Source of the DNA: Amorphochlora amoebiformis
Taxonomy: Eukaryota; Cercozoa; Chlorarachniophyceae
NCBI GenBank assembly: GCA_054601695.1
Contig: BAAHQB010000224.1
Coordinates: 124,001 to 188,000 of the forward strand
Direction of reading: 5' to 3'
Length of the DNA stretch: 64,000 bases
In this document: positions 47,309-61,765 of the stretch, piece by piece
Numbering within the stretch: position 1 is the first letter of the stretch
How the letters are laid out: each line of letters starts with the position of its first letter
The notes under the pieces: model-generated
Told to the model about the DNA's origin: nothing
Seen by the model: only the letters and a program-made list of their open reading frames with translations
Databases searched by the model: none
Made by a program: the position numbers and the translations under genes

Positions 47309-47334
47309 GTTAATATATATATTTATATAATATA

Positions 47335-47381
<47 letters not shown>

Positions 47382-47522
47382 GATATATTTTACACATAAT
47401 GAAAATATGTGTATATCTATGGTTATATATACATATAATTATATATGTATATGTATATATCTTATTATTTATTATATATTATGCACACACATACACAAAC
47501 ACATTTATAAACATATTTACAA

Positions 47523-47557
<35 letters not shown>

Positions 47558-47654
47558 ATATACATATATCTTTTATATTGTACATTTATATATATATATA
47601 TATATATATACATATATTTAGTATATATTATACAAATATATAATATATGATAAC

Positions 47655-47698
47655 CTTTGAATGTTGGGTACGCTCCAGGCCGTACGCTCGTCCCATGT
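47655..47698 (-). CDS. Isolated minus-strand exon
   Basis: Acceptor GTTAG, donor GTTATC, coding HGTSVRPGAYPTFK between AT tracts. Too short to assign. Confidence 0.3.
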
Positions 47699-47722
47699 CT
47701 AACAATATACATATATACATAT

Positions 47723-47803
<81 letters not shown>

Positions 47804-47939
47804 ACACACACACTTGTTCATATTAATCAAACTCCCCCCCCCTTTACTAGTCTTTTGGAGCCCTCCCTCTAACCGACCAGAGGGTTATGAGATACAAGGT
47901 TTGAGGAGGTTATGACAAGGTTTGAGGAGGTTATGACGA

Positions 47940-48018
47940 TATATCTATCTCTCTCCGTTACTCTCTACCTCTCTATTCTCATACTTCTTTCTCTCTCTTC
48001 TTACTCTCTTCTTACTTA

Positions 48019-48055
<37 letters not shown>

Positions 48056-48200
48056 TTACGCTCTCTCTCTCTCCTCTCTCTCATTCCGTCTCTCTCTAAC
48101 ATTTCCCACCCTCGCTATCTTTCGCTTTCCGATTCTCTTTCTCTCTCTCTCTCTCTCGCTCTCGCTCTCATTCTCCATCTCTCTCTTTCTCCCTCTCTAT
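47940..48200. repeat. (CT)n tract
   Basis: CTCTCT-rich repeat 3' of the small minus-strand gene. A complementary (GA)n tract at 48360-48490 lies in that gene's intron, so the two flank its last exon. Confidence 0.9.
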
Positions 48201-48203
48201 CTC

Positions 48204-48824
48204 TCAGTAATCTACCATAGGGTCGTGAGATACTGGGTACGAAGAGGCTGTGGCGGCAGGTTTAAGGATCTTCTGATCAGCTCCTATATTTACACATGCA
48301 AGGCGCTTATTTCTGAGCAATTACTTATTTTTTCAGATAAATGAAATGCAAAACAGGGGGAGAGGATAAATAGATGTAAGAAGAGATAAGAGCGGGAAAA
48401 AGTAATTAGATAGAGAACGGGCGAGGGACAGAGAGAGTGAGCAATCGAGGGAGAGAGAGAGAGAGAGAGAGGGAGAGAGGAGAGAAAGATCGAGCGAGAG
48501 AGCAGAGAAGAGAACAGGTGGTACTCATGAGACAAACGGACTGAGTTGCTTTGGTATTAACAATACAGCAGCATTTGAATTTATTTCCATGCAATGTCAT
48601 CATTGTATATATATATTATATATATATATATATGTATATTATATGTATATATATATATATATATATATCTTCCAAGTATGCATATGAAGGCCGTAAACAC
48701 GTGTATTAGCATGTGCTAGCTGTATGTATATAATACAGGTACATGCGATGCTATCGGTCCCGTAATAATCCTTACCCGCCGCCATCGCGGAAGAAAAGGC
48801 GACGATGGCCCAGATGGTCGCCAT
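48204..48824 (-). CDS. Very small protein with signal-like N-terminus (42 residues)
   Basis: Two exons on the minus strand: 48776-48824 and 48204-48283, donor GTAAGG, acceptor AATATAG, in phase, stop TGA. The first exon codes MATIWAIVAFSSAMAA, a plausible signal peptide; the mature part would be GADQKILKPAATASSYPVS plus HDPMVDY. The intron (492 nt) contains (AT)n and (GA)n. Skipping the donor gives MAAGKDYYGTDSIAC, equally protein-like, so further exons may exist. A decayed echo of the last exon's end (TATCTCATAACCCTCTGGT on the minus strand) lies at about 47880. Confidence 0.45.
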
Positions 48825-49496
48825 TCAAACTTTTTTGAACTTTTAACCGCTTTTTTAAAAAAGTGAAGACGATTTTTTCCGAACCAACATTTCGAGCCGC
48901 TTTTTTTGGAAAAATGGATCCAATGCATCCGATGGATCTGAGGTGGTTGATTTGAGCCCGATATGGAGCATATTCGTGGCTTAGGTACAAACATACATTA
49001 GGTTTCGTGATACATCAATATTTCAAGCTCTCACGGACCCAAATCAGCGTACATGCATCTCCACGGTTGCTATGTATCATGACTTACCCTCTTTATACTA
49101 CACACCCCCCGCATATACACGCTTACACGACCACTGCATATCCCACTTTTTGAAACTGCCCTTTGCAGCCAGGTTCGACCCCCGACGGTGAACACATTGT
49201 CATCATCTCATGGGTCTCAAACCCGCGTATACGCGCTCAAACGTGTTGATGTTCATGCCTCCTCAGGCTACAGACCCTCATGTACATATTTACACGGCAA
49301 AGATATAAATAATATCACTCATATGTGTTATATTCACCTTCGGATGGGCGCACCGCACCGGCTTTCTCGTCAAACCAATCACATCAATCCCCAGGGATCC
49401 CATGAAACCTAGGAAATCCCGGGATTTTGGAGCACACAAACCCTCGTGTGATAGAGAAGGGTCGAAGCTTGCCGCCAGCGAGATGCAAAGCAATTC
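48825..49496. promoter_or_regulatory. Divergent intergenic region before the DUF3179 gene
   Basis: Mostly unique sequence free of AT tracts, containing CACACCCCCC (49100) and several short open frames in both directions. It separates the minus-strand start at 48824 from the plus-strand start at 49497. Confidence 0.4.
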
Positions 49497-50998
49497 ATGA
49501 GCATAACAACCGTAGCGCTCGCCGCAGCCTTGTCGCAGTGCTCGATCCGTAGGGGCGGTCTAGTCAATGGAGGGCCGAACAGAGATGGTATACCAAGCAT
49601 CGAAAATCCAGAGTTCAACCACATCGGGATCGCTGACTTGGCCGACTCCTCGACGATCCTAGGGGTCTACATCAACGGCACGGCCCGGGCCTATCCCACT
49701 TACATCCTACGGTGGCACGAGATTGTCAACGACAAGTTCGGAGATCAAAGCGTATGTGTGACGTATAGCGTTCTGGCTGGGGCGAGCGTTGGATTCTACG
49801 TCACCGAGGAGCAGAAGAATATCGGGAGTACAGGAAAACTATATGAGAACAACCTTGTGATGTACGACAGGGGGACGAAAGAGGAATGGGTACAGATCAT
49901 GGCTCGAGGTACTTCCAAATGTGACTATTTCGTAAGTGTGCCGGTAATGCTCACCAAGTGGGGAAGCTGGAAGGAACTATATCCTGAGACGACACTCTTG
50001 TCCACGCGTACGAATTTCGATCGTGACTATAACAGCGATCCGTATCCTGGCTACTCGAAGAATGAAGACATCTATTTTGTCACCTCGTACCGTGAAGATG
50101 CCAATCCCTATGATCTCCACCCCCCCAAGTCAAATACGCTAATCCTCTCGATGAGCGACAATCACTTCCTATTCTCCACCTCGCTTATGAGGGTGGTGAA
50201 AGCTTTTGCCTTCAAGCTTACAAACGTCTCGACGGAAGATACGGGAATCTACCAAACACTAGAGCGGATCCTGCCTCTATTCGGGCTCTCGACTATCGAG
50301 AAGGACTGGGTGAAAGACTTCGCGATTCTCGTGGCCTACAACGACGAAAAGGTTCTTAGTGGTTGTTGGCTTATTTCGACCAACGAGACCATGCAGCCCG
50401 AGTTCTACAACAGCTTTACGGTCTCGGAAAAGTCTTCGATTTTCTCGACCCTCAACTTTTCCACTGTCCCTCCCTGGGAATTCAACGTCGACCATATACA
50501 CGGCGAGTTCCAAGCCCCACGGAATCTCACCCTGGTCAACTCTACAGCTAAGAACTACACAGGGGAAACCATGAACGTCCACCCACAAGCCGATGCGTCG
50601 AATGGATCCGCTCTCTTGTACGACGCCGGCAAAGATTCGGGCAACGGCACGTGCCTGGTCACCGTAACCGTACGGTTCGCGGTTAATCGTGTCCCTCTGT
50701 CGCAAGCCTACTGGTTCACAGCAACATCTATTTTCCCAACCGCGAATGTCTTGATACATAGGGACGGAAAGTATTTTTTTGAATCGTATGATCCACTGAT
50801 CATCTACCAGAGGCCCTGGAGGCCATGGATGGTGGCGAGCATCGTTTTGCTATTTGTCCTGGCTTCTATTCTTCTATCGTGTTTGTCGTTTTCTCTATAT
50901 CACTGTTATAATCACAAGAGATTCGGGAAGATGAACTACGCTGACGAGCTGTATCTCATGCAGCATTCGGGGGCTGTGGAGGAAGAGGTATGTTAGAC

Positions 50999-51035
<37 letters not shown>

Positions 51036-51123
51036 TATACATGTATTTATTACATGCAAATATATATAAATATATATATATATATATATGTATATGTATG
51101 TATATATATATATACACACACAC

Positions 51124-51166
<43 letters not shown>

Positions 51167-51469
51167 AGCGTTATGTGCATATAAACACACACATACACGC
51201 ACACACATACGTATATATATATATTATGTATATATATAATATATATATATAATGTGTATATATATAATATACATACATAGACATACACGCTTACATCACA
51301 TGTTAATATATAATATATATTTTTTAATATATATACATGTATATATATATATGTGTATATATGTGTGTATGTATATTACAGACATATACACACACACGCA
51401 TGTATATATATATATTTATATATATGTGATATATTATATATATATATATATATATTGTATATATATTTA

Positions 51470-51532
<63 letters not shown>

Positions 51533-51576
51533 GAAAGGTATGCACGAATGCATGTAATACATACACACAGCATATA

Positions 51577-51631
<55 letters not shown>

Positions 51632-51804
51632 CAGGCCTATATACATATAATATAATATTATATATATATATAATATATATATGTGTATATATATATACAT
51701 ATATATATATATAAATATATGTATATATGTATGTATATGTAATATACCTTGCAAATATACATATTAAATGTGTAAAAATATAAAATTTATACACACACAC
51801 ACAC

Positions 51805-51839
<35 letters not shown>

Positions 51840-52038
51840 CATTCCTCCATAGATCTACACTTATTAATATATTTACACAATATAAGTACGTTACATAATA
51901 CAACCTAAAAACCACCCACGCCCAAACCAGGTAAAATTGCTCGTAGAAGCCGGTCTATTGTCTCCCCAACAGGTCATCAAGGGCTCAACCACTCGTAACC
52001 CCCGCCAATCTGTGGGAAGTGTGGCCGGCCAAGAATAA
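49497..52038 (+). CDS. DUF3179 type I membrane protein
   Basis: Two exons, 49497-50987 and 51931-52038 (donor GTATGT after GAG, acceptor AACCAG, phase 0), 532 residues to TAA. The N-terminal half matches DUF3179: [35 protein letters not shown], a domain core ending [20 protein letters not shown], then [15 protein letters not shown] and [11 protein letters not shown]. The usual CPL(T)G motif reads SVLAG, so the conserved Cys is Ser. Residues 443-465 form a TM helix followed by YNHKRFGK, and about nine N-x-S/T sequons precede it, so the domain is probably outside the cell or in the secretory lumen; [16 protein letters not shown] could act as signal peptide. Reading through the donor would stop at codon 500 (EEEVC). 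The cytosolic tail ([17 protein letters not shown]) comes from exon 2. DUF3179 has no established biochemical role. Confidence 0.93.
50988..51930 (+). repeat. (AT)n intron of the DUF3179 gene
   Basis: Almost entirely (AT)n with short ACACAC and GTATGT variants; no echoes of the flanking exon ends recognised. Confidence 0.85.
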
Positions 52039-52301
52039 TACTGAGAGTTCCTCAGTTCTCGACCCAAGTTTCTTAATTAAGCGGATCACAACTTGAGTGA
52101 GTGAGAACACGGTGAGATCGTGCTCAAGCCCGTTGTCTGGGTTAGTTAGTCTTAACCCTCTCTGTCTGTAATCATTATCATCCTTTTTTTGTGTGTGTAG
52201 CGGTATCGCTTTAAGTTCAATTTTATTATTTCGCAAGTGTGTAGTGTTGTATACGGTGGAATTTTTATTTATAATGTGTTTATTTTTGAATTGTGGTGTA
52301 G

Positions 52302-52368
<67 letters not shown>

Positions 52369-52453
52369 TGTTATATATATATATATATATATATACATAT
52401 ATCATGTTGCTTGTATTTAAAATAAACCAATCATACTAACCATGATAGATATC

Positions 52454-52511
<58 letters not shown>

Positions 52512-52518
52512 CATATAT

Positions 52519-52590
<72 letters not shown>

Positions 52591-52952
52591 TAGTATATAC
52601 TATTTGATACTCGCTTATATGTCTATAGTACTAGGCCTTAATTCCTAGCGTGACGTACGGACGTACATTTACTAACCAGTTTAGTTACGTACGCACACGT
52701 GTACATACAAACATTTAGTATAGCATGCGTACACTAAATGCACGTACGTAGTTACACTATACACGTCATACAATTAGTCATTGGTTATTCACGGAGTACA
52801 TGTATACACGTACGTACTTACGTACGGAGTTGAATTAATCAAAAAATCGATCGTACTCCTATATCTGTCGCGACCGTCGTACGTACGTAGACATGTACAA
52901 TTGTACTCACGGGCATAACTAGATAATAATTAAAAAACTGGAGTATCTAGAG

Positions 52953-53001
<49 letters not shown>

Positions 53002-53038
53002 TACGAATTATATTATTATACACTGTTGTATTTATATA

Positions 53039-53126
<88 letters not shown>

Positions 53127-53666
53127 TGTATATACATATGACCCGTCACTGCTACTCTACGGCCAATAACACTGTCACTAATAATGACGTCACGGCTATC
53201 ATGCGTAGTTCTCAATGCGCATGCGCACGTACGTATGATGCCAAGATGACATGCGCAATGCACGCATACGTACGTACATTTGAATTCAAAGTAACCCGGC
53301 GTTCGTATACGACCAGGACCCAATTTACGTACTACTGTTATTTCTATCTAGTTGAGGATGAGATATTTATACAGGAGATAGTTAGTTGTAGTACTGACCG
53401 AGACGGTTTCCAAGTTGAGTAATTTAGAAAAATTCAGTACAGTATTACCATCGGCTCTAAAATTCTAAAACTTTATTTACATCTTGACAAATGAAGGTCT
53501 GTAGGACGGCATCTATCTACTAATGCACTACTATGATATAGATTATTGGTAGTAATCTCTATCTAGTTCTGTCCACGTCTTCTTGCTGGACCCCTTAGAC
53601 TTTTTTCCGCTACTAAATAAATTATAATAATGAATATATGTATATATGTATATATATATATACACA

Positions 53667-53731
<65 letters not shown>

Positions 53732-53954
53732 TATATATATTTATATATATATTCATAAAAATATATATATAAATATATTATATATACATATATATACATA
53801 TATATTTCTATATTTATACATGTACATACACATATGCACATATCTAACAGTCATTTATACATTCAATACAGACTTGCATGTATATTTAGCACTATATTTT
53901 TGCTTACATGTTATGTATACATGTCTTGTGATATATATATATATATGTACATTA

Positions 53955-53991
<37 letters not shown>

Positions 53992-54051
53992 ATTTATATG
54001 TTCATATATAATTTATACGTACATATATACATATATGTATATAATTTATAA

Positions 54052-54082
<31 letters not shown>

Positions 54083-54205
54083 TATATATATTATATATAC
54101 ATGCCTACACATGTGTGTTGAACGATATTGTGTTTCATACATGTACAGTGATATATACATACATACATACGTACATACATTTATATATATATATATATAC
54201 ATGTG

Positions 54206-54245
<40 letters not shown>

Positions 54246-54600
54246 CATATATACATATATATCCACATGTACACACACACACACACACACACATACATAC
54301 ATACATATATACATATATACATATACATATGTACATACACATATTTTTAGAATTTCATGTGATGCGTTTGCACAAATATCACACAATGCACATTTATGAT
54401 AATAATATAATATTCACATATTAATAATATAAAGGATATAAAAGATTAGTATGTTATACCTACACCTGTATCTGTATGCATTATTGTACATGTTTTTTGA
54501 CATGTAGAATATGTAATATATATACATACATATATATGTATAAATGTAAATATATATATCTATATGTATATATATATATATATACATATGTATATGTATG
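52039..54600. other. 3' region of DUF3179 and unassigned sequence
   Basis: AATAAA at about 52421 could be the polyadenylation signal. 52590-52930 is rich in ACGT/GTACGTAC palindromes; 53126-53590 is unique and has one 98-codon open frame on plus (53126-53422) without family resemblance. The rest is (AT)n, (AC)n and (ATAC)n. A minus-strand island near 54330-54400 codes CDICANASHEILK, possibly the start of a zinc finger, unconfirmed. Confidence 0.4.
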
Positions 54601-54707
54601 TATATTTATACAACAGCACACCTTTGCATTAAGAAAATGTATACACTCACATTTTTCATAAGACATTGCATAAATAAAATAGAAGTTACGTATATGTATT
54701 CAAAATA

Positions 54708-54860
54708 CATATTTGCATATACTATATTTGCATATACTACATTTGCATATACTTACTATATTTGCATATACTATATTTGCATATACTATATTTGCATATA
54801 CTATATTTGCATATACTTACTATATTTGCATATACTATATTTGCATATATACTATAACAA
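54708..54860. repeat. TTTGCATATACTA minisatellite
   Basis: About ten copies of a 13-19 base unit, ATATTTGCATATACT with optional TACT, on plus. It lies within the intron downstream of the minus-strand coiled-coil exon. Confidence 0.9.
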
Positions 54861-54880
54861 ACATATATACACATAGATAC

Positions 54881-55162
54881 CTCTTCTTAGAATTGACTAA
54901 TTTCTCATTTTCCCTCTCTAACTTGTGTAAAAGCTTCTTTTGCTCTCTCTGAAGCTCTTCCCTATCATCCTGAATATTAAATATATGTATATATATATAT
55001 ATGTATATATACATATATATATGTGTATGTATATTTAATATGTATTTTAGATTTAATATATACACTATATTTTATAGTATATATATATACATATATGAAT
55101 AATACATATTATATATATATATATATGTATATACATATCTATACACACACATATATATATAC

Positions 55163-55238
<76 letters not shown>

Positions 55239-55246
55239 ATATATAT

Positions 55247-55284
<38 letters not shown>

Positions 55285-55514
55285 CCTTCAGTAGCAGCCT
55301 CAATACTATCCTGAATCTCCGTAATCTTTGCAATAAGCCATGCCTATTATGTGTGTGTATACATGTGTATATGTATATATACATATATATATGCGTATAA
55401 AGACGTCCGTCCTGACTCTCAAGACATCCCACGTCTTGACTTTCAAGACACCCCACGTCTCCACTGTCAAGACATCCGTAAAGACATCCCACGTCTTATC
55501 TGTCAAGACATGGC

Positions 55515-55606
<92 letters not shown>

Positions 55607-55618
55607 TATATATATATA

Positions 55619-55689
<71 letters not shown>

Positions 55690-55870
55690 GACCTAAATCT
55701 TCAAGGCGCATATAAAATAACATGTATATTTATATATATCTACATACGCATATATGCATCTATATTATGCACATACATAATGTATACACATACATTTGTG
55801 TACATATGTAATTTAATATATATGAAATGTGTATAAATCTATACACACATATACATATATATATATATAT

Positions 55871-55908
<38 letters not shown>

Positions 55909-55964
55909 CCTGTAGTCTACTTTCTGATAGCCCTTGAGACTTAGCCATTGGTCTCTTTTCTGAC
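54881..55964 (-). CDS. Coiled-coil protein exons
   Basis: Minus-strand islands 55910-55964 ([16 protein letters not shown]; acceptor TTAAG, donor GTTATA), 55284-55343 ([19 protein letters not shown]) and 54881-54969 ([19 protein letters not shown] followed by EKLVNSKK), all phase-compatible. The last two join directly and show heptad-like Leu/Ile spacing with a dense E/K/Q pattern, a classic coiled coil. A further exon near 54622-54650 is possible. The protein may be the continuation of the exons at 57.6-61.8 kb. No family recognised. Confidence 0.55.
55395..55515. repeat. Minisatellite TCAAGACATCCCACGTCT
   Basis: Five to six copies of a 22-24 base unit in the intron between the coiled-coil exons. 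CCATGTCTTGA at its end resembles the start of the neighbouring exon (GCATGGCTTATTG), so it may be a drifted edge echo. Confidence 0.8.
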
Positions 55965-56013
55965 CTTAAGTATAATGTATACATATATATATATATATAT
56001 ATAATATAATATG

Positions 56014-56096
<83 letters not shown>

Positions 56097-56314
56097 GTGA
56101 ATCCATATTACATGTATGCATATATTCATACATGTATATGTATCCATTTAGATAAAACACACACATGTATACCATACATATATACCCTCACTTACGTATA
56201 CATATATGGATATATTAACATACATATACATAAACACACATACTCATACATACAAATACGATACTTACAACTGAATTAAAGGCTCGGAATCCCCTCTCTG
56301 AAACCTGAGTGTTC

Positions 56315-56905
56315 AAATATCGAATTAGGATTAGAGCTAAGGAGATATCGTTTAAGTCAATTTCAAATCTCGAATCAAGATTAGAGCTAAGGAGATATCG
56401 TTAAGTCCGTTTTGAAATCTCGAATTAGTATTAGAGCTAAAGAGATATATAAGTCAGTTTTAAAATCTCGAATTAGTATTAGAGCTAAGGAGATATATAA
56501 GTCAGTTTTGAAATCTCGAATTAGTATTAGAGCTAAGGAGATATCGTTTAAGTCAGTTTTGAAATCTCAAATTAGGATTAGAGCTAAGAAGATATCGCAA
56601 AGTCAGTTTTGAAATCTTGACTAAGGATTAGAGCTAAGAAGATATCGTAAAGTCAATTTTGAAATCTCAAATTAGGATTAGAGCTGAGGAGATATCATCA
56701 AGTCAGGTTTCAAATCTCGAATTAGGATTAGAGCTAAGGAGATATATCGTCAAGTCAGTTTTGAAATCTCGAATTGGTATTAGAGCTAACGAGTTATAGT
56801 TTGAGCAGTTTTGAGATTAGGATTAGAGCTAACGAGTGATAGTTAGCGTACTTTGGGATTCTCAGAATAGGATTAGAGCTAAGAAGATATCGTAAGGTTT
56901 GGACT
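56315..56905. repeat. Satellite of about 50-56 bp unit, roughly 12 copies
   Basis: Unit approximates AATCTCGAATTAGGATTAGAGCTAAGGAGATATCG plus TTAAGTCAGTTTTGA. Copies diverge by a few bases and by small indels. One phase gives a repeating KSRISIRAKEIYKSVL frame, interrupted elsewhere, so I regard it as non-coding. Confidence 0.92.
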
Positions 56906-57150
56906 CGAAGTAAGTTTAGCATTAGAATTAGGCTCACCGGCCGGGGAGAGTGGAGGACATTAGTCGTTTTTGCTTTCGGACCTATATAGTATATATATAT
57001 GTATATATGCGTATCTATAGATATTGTATAAATTTAGATATATATATATATATTATATATTATATGTGTATATATATATATATATATGTACGTGTATAAT
57101 TATTTATACATAACAGGAGACATAGTTATATTTCTATTTATATTGGTATT

Positions 57151-57212
<62 letters not shown>

Positions 57213-57245
57213 ATATATGTAAATAAATATATGTATATATATACA

Positions 57246-57300
<55 letters not shown>

Positions 57301-57416
57301 TACCATGAGATGCATATCTCTAAATATGTACATACATATGTTATCCTGAGTATTGTGTAGTACTTTAAAACAAATAAATGTGTATGTACTTTTTTAAGAA
57401 TTTATTGGATCTCTAT

Positions 57417-57810
57417 ATTTCCTACCTTTGTTTATGTAAATCCTTTAATATACTATCAAATATCTATATCTCTTACCTTCTCTTCCGCATATTTTCAACA
57501 TATTTATCAGGTATCTAGATTTGCTTTTTCAATATGTTTGTCAGATATCCATATATCTTATCTTCGATTTGTATATATATTTTCAATATATCAGAATATC
57601 TATATTTCTTACCTTATTTCATCGATTAGATATCTGTGTTTCCTACCTTCTGTTTGCGTTCGCGTAACTTTTTGCTCAAGAAATCTCCCCTTCTTTCATC
57701 TTTCTCAGAATTATCCAGAAATCTTGGAAGCTGTGGATGTATACATATATGTGTGGACTATATGAAAACACACGTATTTATGCATTATTATATTTCATAT
57801 GTGTATATTA

Positions 57811-57852
<42 letters not shown>

Positions 57853-57880
57853 CATATATATATATATAAAAATTAATATT

Positions 57881-57911
<31 letters not shown>

Positions 57912-58017
57912 CATATATATATATATATAATATATAGGTACATTTATGATATTTTTGTGCAAGTGTTTTAAGCGATAAATGTAAATACAAACACAGACAC
58001 ACACACCCACATATATA

Positions 58018-58048
<31 letters not shown>

Positions 58049-58057
58049 GATACACGT

Positions 58058-58099
<42 letters not shown>

Positions 58100-58334
58100 T
58101 ATATACATATATATATATATATATATCTATATATATATGTATACATTGTAATATATATATATATATATTGTATATACATATATATATGTAATGTATATGT
58201 ATATATATATATCCATAGTATATAGAGTTGAGATATACATATACATACATGTATGATGTTTGCATTGAAATATTTTAAGTGATCAATGTAAATACAAACA
58301 CACACTCATATATATATATATATATATAAATATA

Positions 58335-58391
<57 letters not shown>

Positions 58392-58479
58392 AATCTATAT
58401 GTATATTATATAGAGTTCGGATTAATGTAAAAAAGCATTTGGGCAAGATTCATACGGTTTGGATAATATACACACACAC

Positions 58480-58529
<50 letters not shown>

Positions 58530-58605
58530 CTAGATCTATATTATGTAGAGTTCAGATTAAAATAACGGATTTTGACAAAATTAATACGGTTTGGATAATA
58601 CACAC

Positions 58606-58696
<91 letters not shown>

Positions 58697-58852
58697 CTAT
58701 GTATACGTACACACATATGAATATCTATATCTGTATTATATAGAGTTCAGATTAGAATAACGGATGTCAAAATTGATACTGTTTGGGCCTTTCGAGTCTC
58801 TTTTTCTTGAGCAAGCCGCCTGTAGATATCAATATATATATATATATGTATA

Positions 58853-58897
<45 letters not shown>

Positions 58898-59136
58898 ATT
58901 ATATATATATTTATATATATATGTATATACATATATATATATATGCATATATATAATATATATATATATATATGTATATATATAATATATATTTTTCTAT
59001 ATTTATATGTATAAATGATATCTTTCATTTGGAATCCGTTTATGTACGAGATATTTGATGTTAAGTACATTAAATACCAACAGACACACAAACGCAGACT
59101 CTCATGTAAATATGCGTATATGTTTATTATACACAC

Positions 59137-59182
<46 letters not shown>

Positions 59183-59483
59183 GATATGAATATATATTTA
59201 TACATATCTTTGTATTGATAGCATACACATACATAAAACCTGTGCAATATACATATATATACATATATATTTACACTCATCAGATATACATAAATATAAA
59301 TATATATATGTATATATATATATATATATATATTATATCATAAATATGTAAATATATTATGCTAATACCTAGAGCGTACTGACTGTGCAGATTGAGTTTT
59401 GCGTATTCTTGTCGAATCCCTATATTAGCATACGTACATACTATATATATGTGTATAGATAGATGTACACATGTAAATATAAT

Positions 59484-59524
<41 letters not shown>

Positions 59525-59944
59525 GAGTAAATGTAAGTGCATCTTGGTACAAGCACTTTGCTTAAATACCTAATGTATACAAAAGCGGATATATATATAC
59601 ACACGTAAATATATAAATGTATATATTCATATATATATATATATATATATATGTCTACATATAAATACATGTATATATGTATACATGTATAGTTATATAT
59701 ATAATATTTATAATGTTTTTAATATATATATCTACATATATTTATACAACCTCCCGACTCAAAAAAAAAAAGTTGAACATCTCAAAGTACCCTCAAAAAT
59801 TCAAAAAAAGAAGGATTTTCTCGAAAATTGTCGAAGGTTCACGAAAATTCTAGGAATTTGTGGCCTTACGGTGAATTTTCTTCATCAGAAGCACTGAGAG
59901 GGTTCTTTCTCACTGGGGTTACTATAGCTGAGGGACTACGACTG

Positions 59945-59979
<35 letters not shown>

Positions 59980-60332
59980 GTCGAATTATATGTTCTATAT
60001 TAAAGTGTATTTATATGTAACATATATATTTATATTCATATATATATATATATATATGTATATAATATATATATATATATATTATATATTTTTATATATG
60101 TATATATATATATATATATATTTAATGAAAATGAATATATTCTCATGCGTGTAGCAATTATATATATACACACAAACACATACGCTCACACACATATATA
60201 TGTATATATATATATATATATATATACATGGATATAATGTGTATGTATGTAGTGTATATATACACACACACATACATATATATATATGTATATATATATA
60301 TGTATATACACATACATACATATATACATATA

Positions 60333-60379
<47 letters not shown>

Positions 60380-61014
60380 CATATATCGACCTATTGGAGT
60401 TATGAAATCGCATGTCTGATTTCGGACGCACCTGTTTGGGAAGGTTTAGAGCTATTGTTAGAATTAGGGTTAGGGTTAGGGTTAGGGTTGGACTTAGGTG
60501 AACTTAGACTTAGGGTTATGCGTTGGTTAGCGTAGCGTACGATTGGATTAGGGTTAGGGTTAGGGTTAGAGTTCGGGTTATTTTTGGGTAAAATGAGAGT
60601 TTTAATTGGCGCTACGATCGATAAGGATAGGGTTTGGGTAGAATATGGTTAGTATTGGTTAGGGTCAGAGCTAGGGTCAGAGTTAGGGTTAGAGTTACGT
60701 AAGGTGAGGGTTAGGGGTAGGGTTAGGGTTAGGGTTAGGGTTAGGATTAGGGTAAGGTTAATGTCTAAGCCATATTAGGAGTCTTAGGACATAGGGTTAG
60801 GTTTAGGCTTAGGATTAAAGTTAGCGAGCGTCAGGCTCATCGCAAGTCTAGTTCTATCATATTTGGGGTAAGGGTAAGGGTTAGGGTTAGGGTTAGGGTT
60901 AGGGTTAAGGCTAGGGTTAGGGTTAAGGTTAGGGTTAGGGTTAGGGTTAGGGTTAGGGTTAGGGTTGAATATCTTATGTTACTAATTTGTATCGTTTTAT
61001 ATGTAAATTTATGT

Positions 61015-61094
<80 letters not shown>

Positions 61095-61483
61095 TTTACC
61101 AATTCCCATACGCCATGAGTATCTCGAATTGTCTTGCCTGCTTTCCATCTACCGCGTCTTTATATATATATATATATATATCTATATATATATCTATATC
61201 TATGTATCTATATCTATATATCTATATCTATATGTCTATATATCTACGTGTAGATGTATACGGATCTACTATGAAATTAGAGATATTAGTACATATGAGT
61301 CATGTGGTTGCGATAGGAGAGAATTCATATGAATATGTAAGCGATGTTTTATAGAAACAATGATATCTAGTATATAAATCCATTTTTAAATATGAAAATA
61401 TATTCATATAATATCTAGAATATAAATCCATTTTTAATATGAAAATATATTCATATATGTATATATTATATATATATATATAC

Positions 61484-61574
<91 letters not shown>

Positions 61575-61631
61575 TATAAATAAAGAAATTTTATGAACGT
61601 AGTGTATAGGGATAGAGCTATGTATACATGC

Positions 61632-61715
<84 letters not shown>

Positions 61716-61765
61716 CTTGTTAACGAAGGCTAATATTCGCTCCCAATTCATCAGTCGAACGCGCA
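57417..61765 (-). CDS. Unknown gene, scattered minus-strand exons
   Basis: Islands with GT/AG borders: 61725-61765 ([13 protein letters not shown]), 61100-61157 ([19 protein letters not shown]), 60391-60431 ([14 protein letters not shown]), 59870-59927 ([19 protein letters not shown]), 59369-59419 ([16 protein letters not shown]), 58780-58819 ([13 protein letters not shown]) and 57647-57730 ([28 protein letters not shown]). The pairs 61157/60431 and 58819/57730 are in phase; elsewhere exons are missing. Downstream echoes of the exon ends occur: two for 58780 (about 58425 and 58575, CAAACC|GTAT) and four for 57647 (57417-57630, AAG|GTAAGAAATATAGATAT). Charged, helical composition. It may be one long gene reaching to the coiled-coil exons and starting in the NB-ARC-like exons upstream. 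Confidence 0.5.
60465..60965. repeat. Telomeric array (TTAGGG on plus)
   Basis: Degenerate at left, clean at right, within the intron between minus-strand exons 61100 and 60431, so sense is CCCTAA. GGTAAGGTTAATGTC and ATTTGGGGTAAGG variants are included. Confidence 0.88.

Noticed and set aside
49290-49493. Minus-strand frame MLCISLAASFDPSLSHEGLC
   Set aside because: Protein-like start but overlaps the DUF3179 upstream region, with no matching second exon found; kept as unproven.
50277-50759. 160-codon minus-strand frame inside the DUF3179 exon
   Set aside because: Antisense shadow of a well supported coding exon.
54708-54860. Octamer (ATTTGCAT) regulatory cluster
   Set aside because: The octamer arises from the minisatellite unit; no reason to infer a POU-type site in this organism.
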